Assembly (NCBI GenBank): GCA_028023455.1
Contig: JAQFVV010000280.1
Span: forward strand, 802,001-866,000
DNA length: 64,000 bases
Reading direction: 5' to 3'
DNA from: Epiperipatus broadwayi
Taxonomy: Eukaryota; Onychophora; Udeonychophora; Euonychophora; Peripatidae
Shown: piece after piece, positions 35,770 to 46,519 of the stretch
Layout of the letters: each line of letters opens with the position of its first letter
How positions within the stretch are numbered: the stretch's first letter is position 1
The notes under the pieces: model-generated
Databases searched by the model: none
Told to the model about the DNA's origin: nothing
The model's input: the letters and a program-made list of their open reading frames with translations, nothing else
Translations under genes and position numbers: made by a program

Positions 35770-36164
35770 GTGAGTCATAATTAATCTTAAAGTTTACACA
35801 AATTTTATGAAATAGAGTTTAGAAAATACAGCTACTAATATATATATTTCTTAAAATACAAATATATATATATTTTACAGTTCTTTCTTACTATTTTATA
35901 GTTTTGATAATGACTGGGCATTGAGAAGATATGTCTTAAGCCTCACTTCTTTTAAAATTCATTAGAGTTAACAAATGATTGATGTCATAAAGGTACAATA
36001 GTAACTTTATTTGCCTTTCTTTCGAAAAATATTTGAAGATTCATCTTTCATTTATATAATGTCATGAATTAAGCAAATATATATCATGAATATATATATT
36101 TGCCATGGCAGATGCTATTTCATCGAAATGTTGGAAGTAACAAAAATAATACAACTTGACTGAA

Positions 36165-37110
36165 AAACTATATACAAGCTCTTATGAGGAATTTTTACAT
36201 GGAGCTAATGGTTATAGTTAAAACAAGCTATAATGAAATAATCTGGTTTCATATTGGAAAAGTAATTTAAAGTTACATATTACCACTCTATCTTTTTCAA
36301 CTTGTATATTGAATATATAATGAAGAATGTCAGACTGGATGAAAGCAAATATGGATTTAGGACTGGTGGAAGAAAAATATACAATGTTAGATATTGATTA
36401 CAGAATATATATAGTTGAAAATGGAGACGGCATCAAGATACCAGGGAAGTTAAAGAACAAAACAAATAGAAGGAATTATGCAACTAAATATGAAAAAACA
36501 AAACAAAGATTATGATGACAAGGACAACAACTGATCTTAAAATTAATGATGAAAACATAGGAGCCGGTGATTGTTTTTATCTTCTTGGATCATTTATTAA
36601 TAATGATCCAGTATTTAAAGGGTTCACTGCTAATCAACTCTAAACAGTGTTGCAATAAATACTCTGGATAAGATTTTTGTTATTGAGATATATCTTTAGA
36701 AATGAATCAAAATTGATCAAGATATAATATTTTATACAATGCTATGGGATGTGAAAACTGCAGTATTGAAGAAGAATAACAAGCATTGATGTTTTTGAAT
36801 TTTAGCTCTAGTGAAAACTTTTGAGATTAACATAGATGAATGGCAAAGAAAACAAATAAGAAATACTTGATTAGGTTAGATTTGAATTCTCATTTAAAGC
36901 ACAAATGACAATATTTAAATTGTCTTATTTTGATTATATTATGGATTTGATGTGATTCATTAGAAAAATGTATAATACTCAGAGAAAAGTAGGAGTGAAA
37001 GAAGATGATAATGATTAACAGTGAGGTGGTTAGATTCCATCATTGCAATAATGATTATATTTTTGAGTAGTTTGAAACAAACAATTAATAAATCATACTG
37101 AAGATATGAT
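36165..37110 (+). mobile_element. RTE-type LINE reverse-transcriptase remnant
   Basis: Blocks in order on the + strand are IQALMRNFYMELMVIVKT (about 36172), WFHIGK, LYLFQLVY and LYIEYIMKNVRLDESKYGF (about 36290-36360). Then come GGRKIYNVRY (family GRNINNLRYADD), KNKTKIMM, INDENIGAGDCFYLLGSFIN (about 36542-36600) and RWLDSIIAIM near the end (37030). These match the RTE-clade pattern PYLFNLYAEYIM...NLRYADD...FLGS...RWLDSI. The YADD box itself is disrupted by a frameshift. It lies in the RALGAPA intron between exons C and D, in the same orientation as the gene. Confidence 0.8.
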
Positions 37111-38051
37111 ATTTAAATAATCATTAAGAAATCAAAATTGTTGACATCCAATAATAATATTAAATTGTTTAGAAAAATATACTCATTCAAGTATATTTTG
37201 CAAAATTAGATGGTTCACAGTGATTAAAAAATATTTTATTAATATATCAAAGTCAAGAAAAATGGATATATATACAGACCGGGTAAAATTATGAAAATTT
37301 TGTCATATTCCAGTTGGGCTTAGATTTTTTTTTCTTTTCCAGATAATCAGCTATTAGTCAATAATATTAGTCAGTATTGTTCAATAATTGGATATTTAAC
37401 TATTCTTAGTTGGAGAATAAAAGAAGGATAGAAAATTTCATCAACCTAAATTGACAGATCTGGTCAGCAGTGCATTTTATTTCATATATTTTATATGAGA
37501 TTATTGAAAAGATCTTTTCACTGGACTATTTAAAAGCTGATTTTTCTTTTACAGATTTCAACTTTTTTGTAAATATATCTGCCTTTCTATTTTTAAAATC
37601 ACTGTAACATTTTCTTATCTGATTTCTATATTTATTTATTTTTAAATCTTTTTTTTACTTGAGGAACCTTTTCTTGCATAAAAATAATAAAAAATTTACA
37701 CATACAAAGTTACGTAATACTAAAATGATATTTTATTTAAACAAATCTTTATTATTAATTATTTTTATATCAATCCTTATTATTGTAATTTCACCAACAA
37801 TATTTATCTACTATTTTCCAATAATGGTATTTGAATTTAAGGTTTAAATTTACATATAGATTAATATGTATAAATATTGCAGAAAATGCTTCTGAATTGA
37901 AAATTAATTATATTTTACCTATTTTTATTATGTTTTCTTTTTTTACAATAATAATATTTTAATTACTTGTATTATTTGTATATTTGATTATAAATGTGCT
38001 TATATTTATAAACTCTTTTAAGAAGCATTAGTTTTAAATAATACTTTTCAG
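37111..38051. other. Intronic stretch without a recognised gene
   Basis: A+T-rich; ends at the acceptor of RALGAPA exon D. Confidence 0.5.
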
Positions 38052-38125
38052 GTGGATCTATGCAAACGTATATTAAATATTTACCGGTATATGGTGATGA
38101 ACACTATTTTGGAACAAAAAACATG
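38052..38125 (+). CDS. RALGAPA: RALGAPA exon D (24 codons plus 2 nt)
   Basis: The acceptor is ACTTTTCAG|GTGGAT and the donor ACATG|GTATGA. The peptide [18 protein letters not shown] continues with ILEQKT and the first two bases of a tryptophan codon. It is almost identical to the family signature [14 protein letters not shown] in RALGAPA1 and is the most diagnostic stretch in the window. The intron that follows is phase 2: the third base of the TGG codon is the first base of exon E. The upstream intron of about 2.3 kb holds an RTE-type LINE remnant. Confidence 0.95.
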
Positions 38126-39439
38126 GTATGATTTTAAAGTTTATTAAAATTAGAAGTAAAGATTTCTATCTTATTAACGTTCTCTATCATTTTCTTTTTA
38201 TTCATACAGTACAAAATTTTACAAATTACATGAGCTTCTGAAAGTATGTTATAAGATTTATTTTGATGAAAAACATACCATTATTATTTTATAAAGTATT
38301 TTGAATTATTCAATATATATTAGTTCAGTAAAAGGTTCGTTTAACAATAACAATATAGGTACTATTTATTCAATTAAAAGATGTATATGCTTTTTCAAAT
38401 TCATAGTTTTTAGGGGGAATTAGATAGGAGAGCATTTGAGTATTGTATAGGAAATTTCAATATCACAAATGTCATTTGCTTATTTTTAACTTTTCACTTA
38501 AAATTATCACAAAACATTTCAGCCAATTTTATCCAAGATCTTTAAATGATAGATTTATATTACTTCTCTAAAGAGAGTAATTATACTGTAATGGTTTTAT
38601 GTTTGCTGATTTATTAAGAGCAAATGATAGAATCATGAAAATAGTTAGTGTATTTGTTAAAATAAAATGTATTTTTAAAAGATGTATTTCCTGTTTTATT
38701 TTCCAAGCTTTTATTTATAATTATAATGTATGCAAATGTTTGGCAAAGTGCAACCTATAAAATTTTATTAGCATTATAGTGAAGCCATGATTCATTTATA
38801 CACTGTCCAAAAACAAACAAAAACATTTAAATAAGTAAATAAGAAAAATATAATAAATAAAAAAGGATTAATATTTGGTAAATTTAATAAAATTTACATT
38901 ATAACAGTACCCATTTTTCATCTTGCAGCACTATATGCAATCATGTTTAAAAAGATAAAACCTTAAAATTTGTAATAACCATTTTTCACTTTTGGAGCAC
39001 CTAATGCAATCATGTTTGTTAATGTTTTTTCATCTTATGTTCAAAGCAGATCTCTTTATTATCCTTTCTGAATTTGATATCCAATATTTTGTATAATAAA
39101 AATATTTTCTAAGTATAGTGCTAAAAGTTTTATGAAATTTAAAAAAATTTGTAAAGTCAATGAAATATTAAAAGAGAGAGTAGAAAAAATTTAAGAGATC
39201 AAAGCGGCCATGATTAGCTATCAAAAGACAAACAGAGTTTGTATAATAAAAATTTTTTTTCTACCCCCCATAAACATCTGTGATAAATAGAAAAACAAAT
39301 TAATTTATGTATGATTGATTAGATTTTGTTTTTGTTCTGTTTCTTTTTTTTTTTATCGGATAAAAATGTGACGAAAAAATAAATAAAAATTGTTTATACT
39401 ATTTAAAACTTTAAAATCTTATTATTTTGTTATTACAAA
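38126..39439. other. Intronic stretch without a recognised gene
   Basis: A+T-rich. The body and left end of the hAT-like element whose right end is at 39520 may lie here, but they were not found. Confidence 0.4.
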
Positions 39440-39522
39440 CTTTCTTGCCAGTCTAGCGCGGACCGGCAGAAAACTTCTGCGGCCTGCTGCTGGTCCGCGG
39501 ACCGGTGGTTGAAAACCATTGA
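39440..39522. mobile_element. Right terminus of a hAT-type element
   Basis: A G+C-rich island in A+T-rich DNA. Read in reverse it begins CAATGGTTTTCAACCACCGG then TCCGCGGACC, resembling the CAGTGGTTCTCAACC...GGTCCGCGGACC ends of many non-autonomous hAT transposons. Only this end is identified. An 8-bp target duplication could not be tested without the other end. Confidence 0.55.
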
Positions 39523-39659
39523 TTTAGATTATATGTTTATATATACATGTGTGTTTATATACTCAGTATATTTATGATTATGTGTTTAAAACTAAATAAT
39601 ATGTACATCACTATTTTAGTGCAATAGGAATTATGATTATATTAAATGTTTGATTTTAG

Positions 39660-39771
39660 GGAACAATTATTAATCATCTTATTGAAAATCACATCATCAG
39701 TTTTAAAGGAGAAACCTCCAGTCAAAAAGCAGAGCAGTCTTGGTGGTCGCTTAGCAGCTGCCCTATTCCAG
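39660..39771 (+). CDS. RALGAPA: RALGAPA exon E (completes Trp codon plus 37 codons)
   Basis: The acceptor is TGATTTTAG|GGAAC and the donor TTCCAG|GTAAAT. Its first G completes the tryptophan codon opened in exon D, giving [20 protein letters not shown]. It then reads [16 protein letters not shown]. In the vertebrate protein the same place reads WEQMLLVLLRVTESVL and, a little later, LAGRLAGPLFQ. The lysine-rich segment between these two parts is a variable loop. The downstream border is phase 0. The next exon is 17.8 kb away because the following intron holds the 9.46-kb LTR element and other repeats. Confidence 0.93.
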
Positions 39772-42700
39772 GTAAATAAACATGATATATATGTATATAT
39801 ATATGGTAGATGAAAGGCTCATTGAAAAGAGTAACTGCTTGAGTTAATTTCATTTCTACCTAAAATAATTGTCTGATGCCAATTTGAAAGGTTAGAGTTA
39901 TATCTTTCAATGACCGAGACAGACAACAATAAAGAAAAAAGTGTTTGAATTATTTGGTTTTATATTATCTTTATATATCTGCACAGTATATTTATAATCA
40001 TATATGAGTGATAAGTTATTAATTTTTTTAATTTACTTCTTTAACTTTTGCTTTTAATTCAATTTATTAAAAAGAAAGTGTTTAAAATTTTTTTAAAAAC
40101 TATTATTGAATTTAAAATGAGAATTTGAATATATTTAATGTATTGTTAAAAAATTTTAAATTGTTAACACTTACTTAGTAAATGAAAATTATGTATGCTT
40201 ATTTATTAAATATTAACCTTTAATTTGAATTTAAGTAATATATATATAAAAATTAAAAGATTTTCATGAACTTATAAATGTACACATTGAAAATATTTAA
40301 GGAGATATTCTGTGTATTTTTCATTTTGAGTTTATTTATGATTTAATTAATCAATTAAAAATTGAACACACATCATTTAGCAACACTATTTAATTGATCA
40401 GATCCCATAAAACCAAAAGTGGATCCTACTTTATTTTCAAGATTTTAAATACAGAATATAAATCAGATATCATTATTATATATTATAACAGTTTATTCAG
40501 GTGTAAAATCATTTTATCATGCCCCAATTGGGAAGTAAATGTAACTGTCTTTAGTGATTGTAAAAGGAGCATACATATAGAAATTGATATTCCTTTTAAA
40601 GTGTTTATTAAGTTAACATTAAATAAAATGATAACAAGTAAAAGAAGTATATAGAATGTTTATCTAATGTTTGGGCTATCTAACTATAATAATGTATTAG
40701 TACAAAATAAAGACTCATATCTTAGATTACTATGGAGTGGAACATCCACCAATAAATTCATTAATTTATTAGAATATATTTTTAAATTACGAAGAGAATT
40801 TTATTGAATTCAAACTATACTTTTAAAGTACAATAAATATTTAAATATTCTTAGATCATTAAATTATTCATTATTATAACCATACTAATAATTTATAATA
40901 CTATTTAACTTCTCAGCTGACAAAGCAGCCATATTGAATATTTAAAAAATTATGTTAAGTCACAAATTTTATCATAACTTAAGTTTGTATTACTCAAAGA
41001 TGACATAATATATGTTGTTTGAAACATAGAACACCAAAGAATCTAATTAAGCTGAAAAAAATATAGTCATTGATATTCAAAGTAATAAAAAAAAGAATAG
41101 AAGTTAATATTATTAATAATTATTTTCATATTATTTCATAAATTCAAATTATGATGCATATAACTTAAAATTATATTTTTGTTATTAGGTTAGTTGGATT
41201 CATCATAAAATTTCAAAAAAATTGGTATATGATAACATTTACCTAAGGTAATCCATCACTTGAAAATTTTATAGAATAAAAACATTAGTACTTTTCATTT
41301 TTCCTAGTAGCCCTTCAAAATGTATTTCCATACAGGGGTTTGCAATAAATATGTCATCCATAATAACATCCCTTATAAACAAGTAGTTAATATTGATCAA
41401 TAATTAGTATAATTTGAATATTATAACAAAGCACTTCAATAATGTTTGTAATTTATTAAAAATTACTATTAAAATAGTCATTATATACAAAATAAAATAA
41501 ATAAAATAAAAAATGAATGAAATACTAAATTCATTATAGAGTTAAGCTTGAGGTACATAAGTTAGTAGTTTCGAGTCAATGCGATGTAGTATTATTTATC
41601 CTATCTTTATAGGTTTTGAGGGCTTATATTGCTTCATACTACTATGACAATAAATTTAGTAAACTGCCACCTCTCTTTGCATTTGATATGCAGCTTTGAA
41701 ATTTACATTGCAGTAGTGTATAATCGACCTAAGTTTATATACTGTCAAAATCTTTACTTTTAACATTTGCGTATTTTTATTATTAATAAAATGCAGACAA
41801 GACATTATAGAGTAATCTAAATCTGATCATAATATTTGCAAAATATGTTTACCTTTGTCTCAGATCACTAATTCAAATAGTGGACCCAAGCCCATATCGT
41901 AGCAAAAAATGCAGATAATTCACGATATAAGTGTACACAATCACAAGCTATTTTTTTTATGTTAGTTTCAATAATAATTTTTTTGTATATTTTTTATCAA
42001 ATATAAATTCAAATAATAATTAAAAAATATTTAAAAATAAAACAATAATTTAAAAATATATAAAAATAAATACTTATCATTAGGCTGCCATAATGTTGTC
42101 TTTTAAATACATAGGTAAAAACTTTTATTTTTTCCGATGTATTTTTCACGGTGAATACTTTTCTGTTAACTATCAAAAAAATGAGAGGAAGACAAAAAAA
42201 TTCAATTTACTTGATCACAAAAATTATAAAATTTTTATTTTTTATCAGAGAAAAATAAGACTTACCTTTTCGGAAAGTAGAAAAAAAGATGGAATTGAAG
42301 GTGTAAAAAGCGCATGCATAGACTGCATAGATTTCCGTTAATGTTAATGTTAAAGCGGATGTTTATAATTTAAAAATTCTTGCGCACTTTAAGTGCTAGC
42401 AATAACGAAATTGTTAATTCTTCAGGAATTCCCTTAGAGAATTAATTATTAGATGCAATATATATATATATATTATAACGGTATACATATATTCCATTAT
42501 ATCACTCTCAAATGAAAATGTAAGAAAAAGATCAGCAAACAAAATTTATTTAAATTGATATAAGAAAAATGCACAGATATATAAACTGCACAGATAGTAA
42601 ACTGATTAAATAATTAGTTGAAGTTAAAAGTGATAAGAAAAAGTTAAAAATCTAAAAACAAAAGATTATTTTAAGGAAAGTAAAAAAATAATGAAAACTG

Positions 42701-43359
42701 TTATTTTCCTTTTTAAAGTTATTTTTAAACTATAATGGGATGGAAATGAATTTCTATTGAAATGTAATGGCAAACAGGCCCTTGAAGCATTTAACAGATT
42801 GTAAATCAGATAAGAGAAATTAAAATTACTAGTGATAAAAAAATATTGGTGTTCCCCATTCTAAAAGCAAACTAACCAATAAAGATGCATATAAACACAG
42901 TCCAGAGAAAAAAAATCATCACCAATGAGAACCGTGCTAAAGCCATGAGAAATCAATCCTGGAAATCGGTGATAAGGAATACGGAATCTTAGAAAATGTT
43001 TAATTAGATTACTTTTAAAAAAAAATTGATTGATTTTGGTTAAAATATTTTGGTGTTTGTATTGCGGACTTCCACGATGTAGGGGTTACACAATAGACGT
43101 CATTTCCTCAGTTGCGCTGACAGGTGGCTCCCATGTAGCAGTTTCTGAAGAATAACAGAAACAAATTTGTCTCCAATAGGAAAGATCTACTAATCAATGA
43201 TGGTCAAAACTTTGAACTGAACTGTAGCACATCAATGACCACTAAAATGGTTTTCAATAAACCTGCAGCAATCTGGAGGAGTCATAGAAATATCATGGGA
43301 AGTATGAATTTTTTTAAAATGAGATTTGAACTTTTAATTATCTTCTTGTGCTTTTAAAT
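39772..43359. other. Long A+T-rich intronic stretch
   Basis: No coding motif was recognised, despite short open frames at 40394 and 42093. A more balanced patch at 43040-43200 may be an unidentified repeat edge. Confidence 0.4.
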
Positions 43360-44110
43360 ATGCACGAACCTCTTAGTTTCTAATGTCTCATTAAAATCTT
43401 CCTCTTGTTTTGTTTTTTACTCATAACTTCTATCTCTTGCAAATGTTCTTTGTGATTATCTGAACAATTGCATTCTAACTTTTTCCTTATATCTTCTATT
43501 TCCTCTTGTCTAATTTGTTCACTAATTTTTAGCTAATCTTATATACATTTTAATTACTTTGTGTTTCTTTATATTTTTCTGTAATTTTTTATTTTCACTT
43601 TCCAACTTACTTTGACTCTTACATAGCTGTCTATATTCTGTCTTCGATCTATCTTTAATATCACCAAGTTCTATCTTAAAATGACTTATTTCAATCTGGG
43701 ATTTTATCTGGAAATCTTCATTAGTTTTCTCTAATTTATTAAATCATTTGCTTAATTCTTTATATTCGTTCTAAGATATCTTGATTTTATTACTTAATTC
43801 TTTAAGTCATTTTCAAACTTTTGTTGAGATTTATCTAGCTTATCTTCAAGCCTTTTCAATTCAGCTTTTAATTCACTGAATCTAACATCACACTTCATAT
43901 CCGACTCCTTTAATTTGGAATTTAAATACCATTTAAATTCTTCAAATCTAGCACGGGAAGCATTAAATTCAATATTAAATTTATCAAATATTATTGTCAA
44001 AGTTATTTTTAGATTCCTTCAAGTCAGTTCTTAACTCATTAAATTTATTAAGAAGAGTTCTTAGAATTTTTTGGTTACCACTTTCAAGCACTCCCAATGT
44101 CTCAATATTC
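43360..44110 (-). pseudogene. Decayed coiled-coil protein coding stretch, antisense, family unknown
   Basis: Following the minus strand through at least three frame changes gives an almost continuous, highly charged, heptad-like sequence of about 230 residues. The first piece is ETLGVLESGNQKILRTLLNK (about 44105-44040). The next is the 68-codon open stretch 43794-44000, with RFEEFKWYLNSKLKESD and ELKAELKRLEDKLDKSQQKF. Then come NEDFQIKSQIEISHFKIELG (about 43720-43660), YRQLCKSQSKLESENKKLQK (about 43640-43580) and EIEDIRKKLECNCSD (about 43510-43465). Lys, Glu, Asn and Leu dominate. No catalytic or known domain is visible. It could be the coiled-coil region of a mobile-element ORF1 or gag, or a host retrocopy. 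Confidence 0.5.
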
Positions 44111-45629
44111 GTAGCATTTACTACAAGTATGTTAATTAGCAGCTATAATTTATTAATAAAGAACACTATAATTTAAATAGATAAATAAATATTCTGTCAA
44201 ATAATTAAATATATATTAATGTTTATTGTAATAGTATGTGAGTGAATTTGTCGCTTGCATAACAGGATATAACTCTTTTTAATATGGTGAAGGAAAATAT
44301 TACTTCATCTAAGTTTTAAAATAGATAATAGTTGATCGATTATAAATCCAACTTTTGTTAAACATATATAGCTGAAAATATTGGAAAAATATACTAATTA
44401 TTTCTAATATATATCTTGACTTAATCAAATATCTTTGATTAAGTTAAGCTAAATATATCTCCCAAATGTCATACACTATTATTACTCTATATTTATATGA
44501 TATATATTGTCTAAATTCTTATTAAAAGTGCCATATTTGAAGAAAACATTTACTTTGAATAGACATTCGTTAATGAATACAGAATTCATTATTATTATTT
44601 TTTTTTTATTAGGCCAGAAATTATTATATTTTTTCTAACCTTATATATAAACTTAAAATTTATTATTTGTGCATGACATTCTGTTTTATTTTCAAACTTT
44701 GAACAAAATCTTGTATTTGTAAAGAGTCCAATTAATGCTATTACACTTCAACCATTGGGGGGAAATGTACTTATGGTTGTTATTATAATATGGATTTCAA
44801 AATAACTGGGTCTTTTCATTTAGGCCAAGCCATGTTTAATAAAAAAATAAAAAAATTGCTTACATAATATGTAAAGAATTATAGATAAATATGCTCTAGT
44901 AAGTAAAACAAAATATAATAATTTTTAGTATAATAAAAATGATTAATAATTTTTTTGTTTATTAAAAATTAGTTTATTGTGAATGTTTGTTACAATAGTA
45001 CACTTGTAAGATGGATTTGTATAATATATATAAAATTAAATACTGCCAAACACTATACTAGTAATAATAAATAAAAATAAAATAGAAAATCATATAACAT
45101 TAGAATTCTTGTAAAATAACAATCTTATATTAAAATTCTGTCACGAGCATGATTTTGTCTATTGCATATATAGACATTCTCAGATGAAGATAATTAAACA
45201 CATCACACAATTTTGTCTAACCATGTCTATAATTCATTTTAAATTCCATCTATTTTAATATCAAAGGAAGTTTTTATAAGATTGATGGCCTCATAATCAA
45301 GAAGACTAAGCATCAGTTTCTTTAACTCTTCTTTTCAATTCATTTTTGTAATAAAAAATATTGTCAAATAATATATTATGATATGCAAAAAGTTAATGAA
45401 TATACAAAGTTTAGTTATGATACCTATGTTTAATTCTACTTTTATGAAATTTTTTTCATTAAGACTAAATTTACTTTAACCTACATAAATTTTGCAACTA
45501 CAAAGAATCTTATAAGCTATATTAGAAATATACTAACTATCAATAGAGTATTTTGAACTATTTAATAAAGAATTTAAATCACAACCTTTTTTCCAAGCTA
45601 CTCTTATATCACCCAATAAATGACTATTT
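44111..45629. other. Intronic stretch without a recognised gene
   Basis: A+T-rich sequence up to the GTAT target duplication of the giant-LTR element. Confidence 0.45.
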
Positions 45630-46253
45630 GTATTGAAGCAATGGATCTGAAGTCCGATCCATGCTTCACAGCCTCCTATAAACTTAATTAGTATTGTAGG
45701 CCTGAATTAAGTTTATAGTCCAATATCAGCAGGGTTTTGCATTAAAGCTAAAATTAATTACATTTATATAATTTGTATTTGCATTTAACTATTTTGTTTT
45801 AAATAAATTCCATTCTAAAATTAGATTTCTGTTAATAAAAATTACTTGTAAAACCTATTAGTCAAACGTATATATACGTCAAGCGTATATGTATGAGTTA
45901 ATGCAAAATTCTGCTGAAATAAAAATGCTTATTTTATTAAGAGAAATAATAATATATTTTTCTTTTTAAATCTTGTTAAAATATTTAGTATGATTTGATT
46001 TTGAGATAAGCCCACCAACATTTTCTAAAAGAATGTATATTTTTAATTGATTAGCCTATTCAAGGCAAATTAAAGATGGCCTTCTCTTTCTTTTTTAATT
46101 AATAAAATTCAAAGTTTAAAGAAAGAAATTTAGAATAAAAAAGTAAAAGTTATTTTTAGAAAATGTTACCTTGAAACAAAGGAGCATGGGGGGGGGGCTT
46201 ATCAGGATCTAAGATCATACATAAAACAATAGAAGGTAGCTTACAAAAAAATG

Positions 46254-46261
46254 TATAAATA
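46254..46261 (+). promoter_or_regulatory. TATA box of the 5' giant LTR
   Basis: TATAAATA, identical in the 3' copy at 53636-53643, followed by GAGTGAACAAAAGACTAGAT, where transcription would start. Confidence 0.65.
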
Positions 46262-46485
46262 GGAGAGTGAACAAAAGACTAGATTATTGAGATTTTCCTT
46301 TTGGAAATGGCATTCAGATTTCCCTTTGGAGATTGCATTCAGATTTCTCTTTGGAGAACTCTTTCAGATTTTGCTTGTTGAGATTTTATTCCAAAAAGTT
46401 ATACAACTGTCGTCTTCAAAATCACGGAGAAGTTTGAAAAATGCTACAAGCTAAAGGTCATATGAATTTGATGGATTCTACTATG

Positions 46486-46519
46486 CTCGGCTGGGCAAAT
46501 AGTTTTGCCTATCGCCGAG
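46486..46519 (+). promoter_or_regulatory. Nested RNA hairpin in the 5' giant LTR
   Basis: CTCGGC pairs with GCCGAG around an inner GGCAAA/TTTGCC stem with a short TAG(T) loop, about 230 nt downstream of the TATA box and so within the transcript. The same fold is present in the 3' LTR. Confidence 0.55.

Noticed and set aside
36327-36515. 62-codon frame MSDWMKANMD
   Set aside because: Out of frame with the LINE blocks over most of its length; an accidental opening in a frameshifted RT remnant.
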